A program made the position numbers and the translations under genes. DNA of 64,000 bases from Planctomycetota bacterium. GTDB lineage: Bacteria; Planctomycetota; JAJSAM01; JAJVHW01. Shown here one piece after another: positions 34,082-43,555 of this stretch. Numbering within the stretch: the first letter of the stretch is position 1; every line of letters starts with the position of its first letter. The notes below the pieces were generated by a model. That model saw only the letters and a program-made list of their open reading frames with translations, searched no databases and had not been told where the DNA came from. The stretch is taken from positions 1 to 64,000 of the forward strand of contig JAJFFG010000044.1 in assembly GCA_021776825.1 (NCBI GenBank). Direction: 5' to 3'.

Positions 34082-35304
34082 CGATCCACCTCACCGAGCA
34101 CGATGTCGATGGAGCCGATGATCGCGACGAGGTCGGCGATGAGGTAGCCGCGCGAGATCTCCGCCAGGAGCGCGATGTTCACGAACGCCGGCGCTCGGAT
34201 GTGGCAGCGGTACGGCGCGTTCTTGGCGTCCGACACGAGGTAGAAGGCGAGCTCGCCGCGCGGGTTCTCGCCGCGCACGTAGACCTCGGCGTCCTTCGGG
34301 CCGCGCAGGATGCGGGGCACCTTGGGGTTGATGTACGGCTGGTACATCGACTTCGGCGTGAGCGCGGGATCGCGCTTCGGCATCTTGTCGATGGCCTGGC
34401 GGCAGATCTTGATCGACTCGACGAGTTCCTGGGCTCGGATCCAGTGGCGGTTCCAGCAGTCACCGACGGTGCCGTGCTGGCCGTCCGCGACCGGAACCTT
34501 CCAGTCGAACTTGTCGTAGATGTCGTACGGATCGTCGCGGCGCGTGTCCCAGTCGACGCCCGAAGCGCGCAGCGCGGGGCCCGTGATCCCGAACGCGATG
34601 GCCTTGTCCGGCGTGAGGACGCCGATGCCCATCGTGCGGTTCTGGAACACCTTGTTCCACGTGGTGAGCAGGTTGTACTCCGACATCTTCTCCTCGACGA
34701 TGTCGAGGAACTCGATGGCCTCCTGGATCCACTCGTCCGAGAGGTCGCGCGCCACCCCGCCCACGCGGAAGTAGTGGTAGAGCATGCGACCGCCGGAGAG
34801 CTTTTCGAAGAGCGAGTTCGAGCGCTCACGCTCGCGATAGCAGTAGAGGAACGGCGTGAACGCGCCGATGTCGAGGCCGTAGACGCCCACCGAGAAGATG
34901 TGGCTCGCGATGCGCCCGAGCTCCGCGATCAGGATGCGGATGTACTGGATGCGCTCGGGGATCTCGATCGAGCAGAGCTTCTCGACGGCACGCGCGTACA
35001 CGTGCTCGTTGTTCATCGCCGCGAGGTAGTCGAGGCGGTCCGTGTACGGCATGAACTGCCAGTACTGGACGTTCTCGGCGATCTTCTCCTTGCAGCGGTG
35101 GAGGTTGCCGACCATCGGCTCGCAGTCGAGCACGACCTCGCCGTCGGTCTTGACCGCCACGCGGAGCACCCCGTGCGTCGCCGGGTGCTGCGGCCCCATG
35201 TTGACGACCATCTCCTCGGAGCGGGCGTCGCGGGCGGGGACCCAGTACTCCGCCAGTTCGCCGTCGTCGCCGACAACGCGATCCGTCACGTCGGTGGTGG
35301 ACAT
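34078..35304 (-). CDS. nuoD: NADH-quinone oxidoreductase subunit D
   Basis: 408 residues, start directly after the nuoC stop (TAGATG). Marks: VNMGPQHPATHGVLR (about 34-48) with the quinone-binding His, IRILIAELGRIASH (about 119-132) and the C-terminal IGSIDIVLGEVDR. NuoC and NuoD are separate here, not fused as in E. coli. The length matches stand-alone NuoD. Confidence 0.96.
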   Translation of the reverse strand: MSTTDVTDRVVGDDGELAEYWVPARDARSEEMVVNMGPQHPATHGVLRVAVKTDGEVVLDCEPMVGNLHRCKEKIAENVQYWQFMPYTDRLDYLAAMNNEHVYARAVEKLCSIEIPERIQYIRILIAELGRIASHIFSVGVYGLDIGAFTPFLYCYRERERSNSLFEKLSGGRMLYHYFRVGGVARDLSDEWIQEAIEFLDIVEEKMSEYNLLTTWNKVFQNRTMGIGVLTPDKAIAFGITGPALRASGVDWDTRRDDPYDIYDKFDWKVPVADGQHGTVGDCWNRHWIRAQELVESIKICRQAIDKMPKRDPALTPKSMYQPYINPKVPRILRGPKDAEVYVRGENPRGELAFYLVSDAKNAPYRCHIRAPAFVNIALLAEISRGYLIADLVAIIGSIDIVLGEVDR

Positions 35305-36183
35305 CTAGGAGCCTCCCCCAGACGGCGGCATCGGCGGAGCGGGCGGGCTGGGGGGCATTGGCGGAGCGGGCGGCTTCGGCGGAGCCGGAGGTGACGGCGG
35401 CTTCGGGGCGCCAGGAGGCATCGGCGGTGCCGGGGCCTTCGGAGCGCCGGGAGGCGTCGGAGCACCGGGCGGGCGCGGCGCGCCAGGTGGCTTCGGAGCT
35501 CCGGGCGGCCTCGGGGCTCCCGGTGGGGCTGGGGCTCCCGGCGCCTTCGGTGCAGCCGCAGCGGGCTTCTTCGTCGCGGCCGGCTTCTTCGTCGCGGCCG
35601 GCTTCTTCTTCGCCGGGGCGGCACTGCCGTACTTCTCGGCGCGGGCCGCGTCGTCGGCGGCGCGGTTCTGCTCCTCGAGCGTGCGGATCGTCGAGATGCT
35701 CGGGATGCCGTGGTACTCGAGCGGGTTGCCCTCGTCCTTGCGGAGCGGAAAGCCCTCCCAGTCCTCGGGCAGCAGGATGCGGCGCAGGTTCGGATGACCA
35801 TCGAAGATCACGCCGAACATGTCGTAGGTCTCGCGCTCGTGCCAGTCCGTGGTCGGCCAGACGGACGTCAGCGACGGGACGTTCACCTCGTCGCGCGAGG
35901 CGGTGTTCATCTTCAGCCCGCAGCCGTGCTTCAGCGTCAGCGAGTAGAGATGGAGCACGACCTCGAAGCTGGTCACGCGATCCACGCCGCAGAGGTCGTG
36001 GCACATCTTCATGTCCGTGCGCGGGTCGTCACGCAGGAAGCGGCACGCCTCGACCATGACGTCACGATCGAGCCGGATCCACTGCGACATGTCGTCGTCG
36101 TGGACCTCCAGCACCTTCTTGCCGAAGCGCTCCCGGAGCAGCTCGGCCATCGCGGTGACGGTCATCGCGGCGGTCGTGGTCAC
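35305..36183 (-). CDS. nuoC: NADH-quinone oxidoreductase subunit C with Lys/Pro-rich tail
   Basis: 292 residues if started at the GTG at 36183 (GTGA overlap with nuoB); ATG at 36165 or 36150 are alternatives. The family signature is in [31 protein letters not shown] (residues 114-143). After residue 190 comes a 100-residue extension: first KKPAAT units, then [12 protein letters not shown] and PPSPPA units ending PPSGGGS. Ordinary NuoC proteins stop near residue 180-210. The tail resembles those of NuoB and the ferritin-like protein. Its DNA is a low-complexity stretch at about 35310-35620. Confidence 0.93.
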   Translation of the reverse strand: MTTTAAMTVTAMAELLRERFGKKVLEVHDDDMSQWIRLDRDVMVEACRFLRDDPRTDMKMCHDLCGVDRVTSFEVVLHLYSLTLKHGCGLKMNTASRDEVNVPSLTSVWPTTDWHERETYDMFGVIFDGHPNLRRILLPEDWEGFPLRKDEGNPLEYHGIPSISTIRTLEEQNRAADDAARAEKYGSAAPAKKKPAATKKPAATKKPAAAAPKAPGAPAPPGAPRPPGAPKPPGAPRPPGAPTPPGAPKAPAPPMPPGAPKPPSPPAPPKPPAPPMPPSPPAPPMPPSGGGS

Positions 36184-37118
36184 GAGCCGGAACCTCCCGG
36201 AGGCGGCTTCGGGACCGAGAAGCCGGGCGGCAGCGCCAGCGGCTTCGGACCGGCGGGCGGCTTCGGCGCAGCGGCACCCGGAGGCGTCGGCGGAGACAGG
36301 GCCGGCGGGGACAGGGCCGGCGGAGACAGGGCCGGCGGCGTCGGAGCCCCGGGGGGCGTCGGCGGCTTCGGGGCACCGGGAGGAGTCGGCGGCTTGGCGA
36401 AGCCAGGCGGCAGCGCGGGCGCCTTCAGCGTCGGGGCGCCAGCCGGAAGCTTCGGGGCGGAGAGCCTCGGAGCCGACGGACGTGCCGTGACCTCGATCGG
36501 TTCCTCGTGAGGCTCCGCGCCGGGCATCTTGCCCGCCATGACGTCCTTCTGGCCGTTGCGCACGGCCTCGGCGATCTGAGCCTGCTGCTCGATCGAGCCG
36601 CGCGCAAAAATGAGGTCCTGCAGCTTCATCAAGCCGTCGATCAGCGCCTCGGGTCGCGGCGGACAGCCGGGCACGTGGATGTCGACCGGGATGACGAGGT
36701 CGACGCCCTGGACGACGTGGTAGCCCCACTTCGAGTAGGGACCGCCACCGACCGTGCACGCGCCCATGGCAATGACCCAGCGCGGCTCGGCCATCTGCTC
36801 CCAGAGGCGACGGACACGGTGGGCCATCTTGTAGGTCACCGTGCCGGCCGTGATCATGAGGTCGGCCTGACGCGGCGTCGCGCGGAACGCACCGCAACCC
36901 AGACGATCGACGTCGTAGCGCGTCGAGGCGAAGGCCATCATCTCGATGGCGCAGCAGGCGAGGCCGAACGTCATCGGCCAGACAGCGTTGCCGCGCCCCC
37001 AGGCGATGACGTCCCGCACGCCCGCGACAGTCGTCAGGAACGCTGCGTCGTCCGTCGGCCCCGCGCCCACGCCGGGTCGCAGCAGATTCCAGTCACTCGG
37101 TTTGTAGATCTCGGTCAT
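36180..37118 (-). CDS. nuoB: NADH-quinone oxidoreductase subunit B with Pro-rich tail
   Basis: 312 residues. The core (1-180) holds the N2 cluster ligands C55, C56, C121 and C152, in [24 protein letters not shown] and VPGCPPRPE. After residue 211 a 100-residue extension is rich in Pro, Ala and Gly, with PPTPPGAPK and three exact ALSPP units (15-bp DNA repeats at 36291-36335). Typical NuoB is 160-220 residues. The tail lies on the peripheral arm next to NuoC, whose tail is similar. Confidence 0.95.
   Translation of the reverse strand: MTEIYKPSDWNLLRPGVGAGPTDDAAFLTTVAGVRDVIAWGRGNAVWPMTFGLACCAIEMMAFASTRYDVDRLGCGAFRATPRQADLMITAGTVTYKMAHRVRRLWEQMAEPRWVIAMGACTVGGGPYSKWGYHVVQGVDLVIPVDIHVPGCPPRPEALIDGLMKLQDLIFARGSIEQQAQIAEAVRNGQKDVMAGKMPGAEPHEEPIEVTARPSAPRLSAPKLPAGAPTLKAPALPPGFAKPPTPPGAPKPPTPPGAPTPPALSPPALSPPALSPPTPPGAAAPKPPAGPKPLALPPGFSVPKPPPGGSGS
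36291..36335 (-). repeat. Three 15-bp units in the NuoB tail
   Basis: CGGAGACAGGGCCGG occurs at 36291, 36306 (one base changed) and 36321, encoding ALSPP three times. It shows that the tail grows by whole 15-bp units that keep the frame. Confidence 0.85.
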
Positions 37119-37122
37119 GGCC

Positions 37123-37608
37123 TCAGCCGTCCGCCGCCGCAGTGACGGGTGCCGGGTTCGAAGAGGGTGCGGTCACCGCAGAACTGGGCGCCGCAACGGC
37201 GTCCATCTCGCTCAGACGCGCTCCGGGCGCCTGGTGCCCGTGAAGCGGAATCCAGTCCACGTCGCCCTTGCGCCAGACGTAGGCGAGCCCGACGGCCAGC
37301 ACGGCCACGAACACGAACGCCTCGATGAATGCGAGCCAGCCGAGGGGCTTCAGCACCACGGCCCACGGGAACAGGAAGAGCACCTCGACGTCGAAGATCA
37401 CGAAGACCAAGCAGATGACATAGAAGCGGATGTCGAAGCGGATGAACGCGCCGCCGAACGTGGGCTCGCCACACTCGTACGTCGCCGACTTCTGAGCCGT
37501 GTACTTGGTCTTCGACCGCAGCAGGCGGCCAATAGCGACCATGTTCAGGACCACGAATGCGGCCCCGAACAGCATGAACATCAGAATCGTCAGGAAGTCT
37601 TGCTGCAT
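37123..37608 (-). CDS. nuoA: NADH-quinone oxidoreductase subunit A
   Basis: 161 residues from the ATG at 37608 ([11 protein letters not shown]). Three membrane helices; [43 protein letters not shown] contains the conserved ECG and DVE of NuoA. The C-terminal 40 residues are hydrophilic and Ala/Ser-rich, an addition to the usual 120-140 residues. Earlier in-frame codons (GTG at 37668, ATG at 37641) are possible, since TACACT at 37682-37687 is a plausible -10. First gene of the operon. Confidence 0.92.
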   Translation of the reverse strand: MQQDFLTILMFMLFGAAFVVLNMVAIGRLLRSKTKYTAQKSATYECGEPTFGGAFIRFDIRFYVICLVFVIFDVEVLFLFPWAVVLKPLGWLAFIEAFVFVAVLAVGLAYVWRKGDVDWIPLHGHQAPGARLSEMDAVAAPSSAVTAPSSNPAPVTAAADG

Positions 37609-37778
37609 TGGAGGACTTCTCGCGAGCTCCCGCGCACCCATCGGTGGACCGCTACGCCGGGTCCACACGTCATCCGGCGGAAGTGTAGCCAAGGCACCCC
37701 CGCCGATTCCAAGCGACCTTGGTCTCGCGCCGAGATTCGCGAGAAACGGCTGCTGTCTTCGTACCCTCGGAACGCGCG

Positions 37779-38972
37779 ATGAGCCTCCGTACGTCCCTTG
37801 GCGCCCCCGTTCGTACTGGCTACTGCACCAACGTGGCGCCCGCGCCCTCGCCCGCGGCGCTCCGGAGAGACCTCGCCGGCCTCTGGAGCGACGTCCGCGA
37901 CGCCGCCAGCCTCGATCGACTCGGACTGGGCCTCTGGTTCCCGCGCGACGTGGGCGCGGCGCTGGCCCGTGACGCCACCGAGCTCGCCGCCCTCCGCGAG
38001 GCGCTCGATGCCGCCCGGCTGGACCTCGTCACGATCAACGCCTTCCCGGCCGACGCCTTCCACGCCCCGATCGTGAAGGAGGCCGTCTACCGGCCCGACT
38101 GGACCACCGACGAGCGCGCGGAGTACACGCTGCACGCCGCTCGGATCGCGGCCGCGCTCGTCCCGGAGGGCGACGTGCCGATCTCCACGCTCCCGATCGG
38201 GTACCCGAAGCTCGAACGCAGCGCGTTGCGGCGTGCCGCGGGTCGCCTGGTGGGCGTGGCGCTCGCACTGGATCGGATCCGTGGCGAGACCGGCACGACG
38301 ATCCGGCTCGCGCTCGAACCCGAGCCATGCTGCGCCTTGGAACGCACCGACGAGGCACTGGCGTTCTTCCGCGAGCACCTCGCACCCGCGATGGAAGTCG
38401 CCGCCGGAGCGCAACGGGCCGGCCCGTCCGACGCCGGGGAGATGCTGCGGCGCCACCTCGGTGTCTGCCTCGACCTCTGCCACGCCAGCGTGGAACACGA
38501 GGACCCGGTCGCAGCCTTCGGCCGCTACGAGGAAGCCGGCATTCCCGTGCACAAGGTCCAGGTCTCGGCCGCACTCGAGGTCCCGAACCCGAGCGACGCC
38601 GCGCAGCGCAAGCTCCTGGAGGCGTTCGTGGAGGACCGGTGGCTCCATCAGGTCGGCCGATCCGCCGGCGATGTCGTGCTCGACCTGCCCGCCGCGCTGG
38701 CCGCCCCCCCGCAGGGCGCCCCGTGGCGCGTCCACTACCACGTGCCCCTCCACCGCAACGAGGTCGGTGGCCTCCCCACCACGCGCGCGACCGTCGAGCG
38801 GTTCCTGACCTGGATCGCCGCGCATCCGACGCCGCCGGTCCTCGAGCTCGAGACCTACACCTGGTCGGTGGTCCCCGACGCCTCCGAAAACCTGGCGGCC
38901 AACGTGGCCGCGGAGGTGCGCTGGGCGAATGACGTGCTCCTCGCAGCGGGCTGCACCGAGGTCGAGGAATGA
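37779..38972 (+). CDS. eboE: EboE-like TIM-barrel protein
   Basis: 397 residues from the ATG at 37779; the longer open frame upstream lacks similarity. The opening GYCTNVAPAPS and GLGLWFPRDVGAAL, then LVTINAFPADAFHAPIVKEAVYRPDW, match the EboE 'metabolite traffic' family of the xylose-isomerase-like fold. LALEPEP and VCLDLCHASVEHED carry Glu, Asp and His that could bind metal. In cyanobacteria and others ebo genes take part in export or processing of secondary-metabolite precursors. Here eboE stands without the other ebo genes and is coupled to crcB. Confidence 0.78.
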   Translation: MSLRTSLGAPVRTGYCTNVAPAPSPAALRRDLAGLWSDVRDAASLDRLGLGLWFPRDVGAALARDATELAALREALDAARLDLVTINAFPADAFHAPIVKEAVYRPDWTTDERAEYTLHAARIAAALVPEGDVPISTLPIGYPKLERSALRRAAGRLVGVALALDRIRGETGTTIRLALEPEPCCALERTDEALAFFREHLAPAMEVAAGAQRAGPSDAGEMLRRHLGVCLDLCHASVEHEDPVAAFGRYEEAGIPVHKVQVSAALEVPNPSDAAQRKLLEAFVEDRWLHQVGRSAGDVVLDLPAALAAPPQGAPWRVHYHVPLHRNEVGGLPTTRATVERFLTWIAAHPTPPVLELETYTWSVVPDASENLAANVAAEVRWANDVLLAAGCTEVEE

Positions 38973-39364
38973 GAGAGCTGCTGCTCGTCTGTGTCGGCGG
39001 CGCGGTCGGATCGGGCGCCCGGTACCTGCTCTCGTCGGGGCTGGCGTCGTGGGCGCTCCGTGCACACGGCTCAGCGTTCCCGTGGGGCACACTGGCCGTG
39101 AACGCCATCGGCTCGTTCCTACTCGGAGTGCTCCTGCAGTCCGGCGCGACGAGCGGAGATGGTCCGAACCCGACGCTCCGCTTTCTGGTTGGCACGGGAG
39201 CGCTCGGTGGATTCACCACCTACTCCACGTTCAACTACGAGACGTTGTGCTACCTCCAGCAGGGACAGACGGGAGCAGCGGCGGCGAATGTCGCGCTGAC
39301 ACTGGTGACCTGCCTCCTCGCGGGGGCGGCGGGGATGCTCCTGGCGCGCTCGCTGCTCCCCTGA
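38969..39364 (+). CDS. crcB: Fluoride channel CrcB/FluC
   Basis: 131 residues, ATGA overlap with eboE. Four membrane helices. Family motifs: GGAVGSGARY (10-19), GTLAVNAIGSFLLG (about 44-57, with the conserved Asn) and GALGGFTTYSTFNYET (about 73-88, with the phenylalanine/threonine/serine fluoride track). FluC works as a dual-topology dimer that lets fluoride out of the cell. A fluoride riboswitch was not recognised upstream, as the gene lies within an operon. Confidence 0.93.
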   Translation: MRELLLVCVGGAVGSGARYLLSSGLASWALRAHGSAFPWGTLAVNAIGSFLLGVLLQSGATSGDGPNPTLRFLVGTGALGGFTTYSTFNYETLCYLQQGQTGAAAANVALTLVTCLLAGAAGMLLARSLLP

Positions 39365-40644
39365 CCGGCCAGGTCCCTCGGGCCCGCCGCGTCCGGTTCC
39401 TCGATGTGCTACGAGGCATCGCGATCCTCGGCATCCTGCCGGTCAACGCGGCCTTCTTCGCGTACCCGGCGATGGTCGCCGAGCAGCCGGGCTATCCCGG
39501 CGGCGCAGGCGGCGAGTTCGCCTGGGGCGCCATGCGTCTCCTCGCCGAATACAAATTCATCACGCTGTTCGCGTTCCTGTTCGGCGTCGGGATGGCCATC
39601 GTCTACGGCCGTGCGCAGGAGAAGCTGAGCGGCTACGGCAGCGTGATGGTGCGACGTCTCTTCGCGCTGTGGCTCTTCGGTGTGCTCCACGCCACGCTGC
39701 TCTGGTACGGCGACATCGTCGCGTACTACGCGCCGCTCGGGCTGATGACGTTCTGGGCGGTCTCGTTCCGGCCGAAGGTGCTCGCTGGGGTCGGCTCCGT
39801 TCTCATCGCGCTCCCCGTGGTCGTCGTCGGCCTGCTCGCGCTGGGGGGCGTGATCGATCCGGACGGGGCGATGCGACTGCTCGGCGATTTCCTCGACGTC
39901 GCGGAGCGAGACGGCGTCGGCGGCGCGGCCGCCACCGGCACGTTCGCCGAGTTCAGTGCCGGGCTCGATCGGGTCGATCCGGACTTCGAGGCAGCCGTCT
40001 ACGCGGAGGGTTCGTGGGGACGAATCGCCTTGGTGCGGATCGTCGTCTGGGTCTCGGGCGCCGTCTATGCACTCCCCTACTTCGGGCCGCGCCTGATCGG
40101 CCTGTTCCTGCTCGGGATGGCCTGCGTCCGCTCGGGCTGGCTGATGCGTCCGGAGTCGCCGGGCACCCAGCGCATCTTCCGCGGGCTCGTGTTCGGCGCG
40201 TTGCCCATCGGCCTGGCGATCGAGGCCACGAGCCTCGCTCTGACGCTCGGCCCGAACACAGTCGCCTACGCCAGCGGCGCCGAGGCGCTGCATCTCGTCG
40301 GCAGCATCCTGATGTCCGCCGGCTACCTCGGGGTGGTCGGTCTGCTCGTCACGCGCGCACCAGACGCCCGGTGGATGGCGCCTTTCGAGGCCGCAGGGCG
40401 CACGACGTTCAGCGTCTACATCGGCCAATCGCTGATCATGTCGACGCTCTTCTACTCGTACGGCTTCGGACTCTTCGACTCCGTCGGGCGGCCCGCGCTG
40501 ATGGGCATCGTGGCCGCCGTCTGGGTCGGCCAGCTCGCCCTCGCGACGTGGTGGCTGCGTCAATTCCGCACCGGCCCGATCGAGTGGCTCTGGCGCTCGC
40601 TGACCTACCTACGCTGGCAACCGTTCCGCAGGATGCCCGAGTGA
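39361..40644 (+). CDS. DUF418 family membrane protein
   Basis: About 427 residues. RVRFLDVLRGIAILGILPVNA at the N-terminus, FAFLFGVGMAIVYGRAQ and TFSVYIGQSLIMSTLFYSYGFGLF are DUF418/YeiB-family signatures; about ten membrane helices. The start is uncertain: no ATG or GTG precedes the conserved RFLDVLRG in frame, and the closest upstream candidate is the CTG at 39361, which overlaps the crcB stop as CTGA. The family relates to acyltransferase-3-like membrane proteins; its substrate is unknown. Confidence 0.85.
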   Translation: MTGQVPRARRVRFLDVLRGIAILGILPVNAAFFAYPAMVAEQPGYPGGAGGEFAWGAMRLLAEYKFITLFAFLFGVGMAIVYGRAQEKLSGYGSVMVRRLFALWLFGVLHATLLWYGDIVAYYAPLGLMTFWAVSFRPKVLAGVGSVLIALPVVVVGLLALGGVIDPDGAMRLLGDFLDVAERDGVGGAAATGTFAEFSAGLDRVDPDFEAAVYAEGSWGRIALVRIVVWVSGAVYALPYFGPRLIGLFLLGMACVRSGWLMRPESPGTQRIFRGLVFGALPIGLAIEATSLALTLGPNTVAYASGAEALHLVGSILMSAGYLGVVGLLVTRAPDARWMAPFEAAGRTTFSVYIGQSLIMSTLFYSYGFGLFDSVGRPALMGIVAAVWVGQLALATWWLRQFRTGPIEWLWRSLTYLRWQPFRRMPE

Positions 40645-43178
40645 GGCCGAACGGCACGACGCCCGCGACACTCCCGATCGACGAGGTCCTTCCGGAGCTG
40701 GTCGCCGCTCTCCGTGATCGCGGGGTCGTCGTGCTGCGTGCTCCAACCGGCGCCGGCAAGACGACGCGCGTGCCGCCGGCGCTGCTCGATGCAGGGCTCG
40801 CCGGCGACGGCACCGTGATCGTCCTGGAGCCGCGACGCGTGGCCGCGCGGGCGGCCGCGCGACGAATGGCCGAGGAACGCGGCGGGCGCGTGGGCGACGA
40901 GGTCGGCTACCAAGTACGGCTCGACCGCAAGGCATCGAAGGCGACGCGCATCCTCGTGGTGACCGACGGCATCTTTCTGCGGCGCATCCTCGACGACCCG
41001 CTCCTCGAGGGCATCGGCGCCGTCGTCATCGATGAGTTTCACGAACGGCGGCTCGACGTCGACCTGGCGCTGGCACTTCTGCGGCGCGTGCGGGACGACG
41101 TCCGTCCGGACCTGCGCGTGGTGGTCATGTCGGCGACGCTCGAGACCGAGCCGCTCGCCGCGTATCTGGACGCACCCGTGATCGAGAGCAAGGGCAGTCT
41201 TCACCCGGTCGACGTGCACTACCTCGAGCGCACGGATGACCGACGCCTGCACACGGTGGTTGCCGACGGGGTGCGTCGGGCTCTCGCCGCAACCGACGGC
41301 GACGTGCTGGCGTTCCTCCCGGGTGTCGGCGAGATCCGCGGAGTTGGTGGGCTTCTGGCCGACGTCGGCGACGTGGACGTCTGCGAGCTGTACGGCGACT
41401 TGCCGCCGGAACGTCAGGACGCGGCGCTCCGTCGTGGCGAGCGGCGCCGCGTCGTGCTCGCGACGAACGTCGCCGAGACATCGGTGACGGTGGAGGGTGT
41501 CACCGCCGTCGTCGATTCGGGCCGCGCGCGCGTGCTGGAGTTCGACGCCGGTGCGGGGCTCGATCGACTGGGGCTGGTCCGGATCTCCCGCGCCTCGGCC
41601 GAGCAGCGAGCTGGACGCGCCGGGCGCACGGCGCCGGGAATCTGTCTGCGACTGTGGACGCGCAACGAGGAGCAGCGCATGCCGGCCCGGCACGAGCCGG
41701 AGGTGCGCCGGCTCGATCTCTCTGGGTCGGTGCTCCAGCTCTTGGCGTGGGGCGAGACCGATCCCGCGGCGTTCCCTTGGTTCGAACAGCCGGACGACGC
41801 GCGATTGACCGTCGCGCGCCGGCTGCTCGACCAGCTCGGGGCCACGCGCGACGGCCGAATCACCGAGACCGGCCGCACGATGGCGCGCCTCCCGCTGCAC
41901 CCGCGCTTGGCCCGCATCCTGGTGGAGGGCCACCGCCTCGGAGTGATCGAGCGGACGGCCTTTGCGGTCGCCTTGCTGTCGGAGCGCGATCCACTGCGAC
42001 GCGGCGCGACGACGTCGGTGGCGTCGCCCCACACCGAATCGGACGTGCTCGATCGGCTGTCGCGCATCAGTTGGGATCGGCGCGGTCTCGATCGCGGCGC
42101 GGCGCACTGGGTGAGCCGCATCCAGAAGCAGCTCGCGCGTCAGATCGTGGCCGCGGCCGGGCCGAACCCCTATCGCGAGGCCAGCGACTACGCCGGCGAC
42201 CCGGACGTGGACGTCATGCGCGCCCTGTTCACGGGATTTGCCGACCGACTCGCGCGGAGGCGCGAACCAGGAGACGACCGCGGCGTGCTCCTGTCCGGGC
42301 GTGGTGTGCGGCTAGCGCGTGAGAGCGTGGTTCGCGACGCCGAGCTGTTTGTCTGCGTGCAGCTCGATCTCGGTGGGCACGGCCAGCGCACCGACGCCCT
42401 GGTCCGCATGGCGTCGGCCGTCCGGCGCGAGTGGCTGGACCCGGATCTGATCGTGACGGAACAGGTGCTGGAGTTCGACGCCGAACGCCAGAGCGTCCGC
42501 GCCAGGCGTCGCACGACGTACGGCGATCTGGTCCTCGACGAGGCGGACGTCGGCGCGCCGAAGGGGCCGGAGGTCGCCCGAGTCCTGGCCGCGGCGGCCG
42601 CGGAGCGGCTCGACGAGGCGTTGTCGCTCGACGATCCGGCCGTCGTGGCACTGCGTGCGCGCGCTGCGTGCCTCGCCGCGTGGCGTCCCGACCTCGACGT
42701 CCGGGCGCTCGACGACGCCGCTCTGCGTGAGCTGCTGCCGACGCTCGCGGCGGGGTGTCGATCGTTCGCCGAGCTGCGACGCCGTCCGCTGGCCGATGCG
42801 CTGCGGGGTGCACTCGGGTGGCAGACGCTGGCGGCGCTGGATCGTGATGCGCCCGAGCGGATCGAGGTGCCGAGCGGTAGCCACGTCCGGCTGAAGTACG
42901 AACCCGGTCGGCCGCCGGTCCTCGCAGTGCGCATCCAGGAGATGTTCGGGCTTCGCGAGACGCCACGAGTCGCCAGCGGACGCGTGCCCGTCCTGCTGCA
43001 TCTGCTCGGCCCGAACGGACGCCCGGAGCAGGTCACGGACGACCTCCCGAGCTTCTGGTCGACGACGTACTCGCGGGTGCGCGCCGACCTGCGACGTCGC
43101 TACCCGAAGCACGCGTGGCCGGAAGATCCGCTCGCCGCGCGACCGGAGCGACGACCGCGGCGTCGGAGGAAGTCGTGA
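40641..43178 (+). CDS. hrpB: ATP-dependent RNA helicase HrpB
   Basis: 845 residues from the GTG at 40641 (GTGA overlap with the DUF418 gene). DEAH-box order: APTGAGKTT (Walker A, about 37-45), EPRRVAARAAARRMA, DEFHERR (motif II), SATLE (motif III), LATNVAETSVTVEGV and QRAGRAGR (motif VI). The C-terminal half carries the HrpB-specific region ending KYEPGRPPVLAVRIQEMFGL and SFWSTTYSRVRADLRRRYPKHAWPEDP. Length is normal for HrpB. It acts on RNA, with a physiological role still unclear. Confidence 0.93.
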   Translation: MRPNGTTPATLPIDEVLPELVAALRDRGVVVLRAPTGAGKTTRVPPALLDAGLAGDGTVIVLEPRRVAARAAARRMAEERGGRVGDEVGYQVRLDRKASKATRILVVTDGIFLRRILDDPLLEGIGAVVIDEFHERRLDVDLALALLRRVRDDVRPDLRVVVMSATLETEPLAAYLDAPVIESKGSLHPVDVHYLERTDDRRLHTVVADGVRRALAATDGDVLAFLPGVGEIRGVGGLLADVGDVDVCELYGDLPPERQDAALRRGERRRVVLATNVAETSVTVEGVTAVVDSGRARVLEFDAGAGLDRLGLVRISRASAEQRAGRAGRTAPGICLRLWTRNEEQRMPARHEPEVRRLDLSGSVLQLLAWGETDPAAFPWFEQPDDARLTVARRLLDQLGATRDGRITETGRTMARLPLHPRLARILVEGHRLGVIERTAFAVALLSERDPLRRGATTSVASPHTESDVLDRLSRISWDRRGLDRGAAHWVSRIQKQLARQIVAAAGPNPYREASDYAGDPDVDVMRALFTGFADRLARRREPGDDRGVLLSGRGVRLARESVVRDAELFVCVQLDLGGHGQRTDALVRMASAVRREWLDPDLIVTEQVLEFDAERQSVRARRRTTYGDLVLDEADVGAPKGPEVARVLAAAAAERLDEALSLDDPAVVALRARAACLAAWRPDLDVRALDDAALRELLPTLAAGCRSFAELRRRPLADALRGALGWQTLAALDRDAPERIEVPSGSHVRLKYEPGRPPVLAVRIQEMFGLRETPRVASGRVPVLLHLLGPNGRPEQVTDDLPSFWSTTYSRVRADLRRRYPKHAWPEDPLAARPERRPRRRRKS

Positions 43179-43310
43179 TCCAGGACGACGCCCCGCGCGA
43201 AACCGAGGCGCTGGTCGGACGGCGCTCGCGCTCAGCGCACGTGTGACCGCCCCACCCGCCGTTCAGCCCCGCGCCCGCCGCCGCGCCCTGGCACGTTCGC
43301 GCCGTCGCAC

Positions 43311-43428
43311 GGCCGCGCCCTCGTACGGCCGCGCCCTCGTACGTTCGAGCCCTCGTACGTTCGCGCCCTCACACCGTCGCACCCTCCCGCGTGCCGCTCG
43401 CCCTCGCACGTGCCGCTCGCCCTCGCAC
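43311..43428 (+). repeat. Tandem repeats: five 16-bp and two 19-bp units
   Basis: Units of GGCCGCGCCCTCGTAC at 43311 and 43327 are exact; those at 43343, 43359 and 43375 drift. They run into two exact 19-bp units at 43391 and 43410 sharing the CGCCCTCG core. Looks like repeat expansion followed by drift. Confidence 0.85.
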
Positions 43429-43555
43429 GCGCGCGTCGGCCCCCCTCCGCATCCACCCCACCCATTGGGGGAAGACGCTCCGGAGGGCGCGAAGGTGACA
43501 TCGCCAAATCCGGAAACTTCACGCGCCGCCAACCGCCACCGGCAGCGCCCAGGCC

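Noticed and set aside
32346..34094. 582-codon frame fusing a shifted nuoH to nuoI
   Set aside because: The first two-thirds is out of frame with NuoH and has no similarity; NuoI starts at 32906 with a normal ATGA overlap.
35305..35630. Pro-rich NuoC tail as a frameshift artefact
   Set aside because: Similar tails occur in frame on NuoB and the ferritin-like protein, and each ends at a stop overlapping or touching the next gene as expected.
38929..39360. N-terminal extension of the DUF418 protein
   Set aside because: This part lies entirely over crcB in another frame and has no similarity to the family; DUF418 proteins begin close to RFLDVLRG.
43179..43440. CRISPR array suspected from repeated units
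   Set aside because: Units are adjacent without unique spacers, 16-19 bp long and drifting, so this is a tandem repeat.
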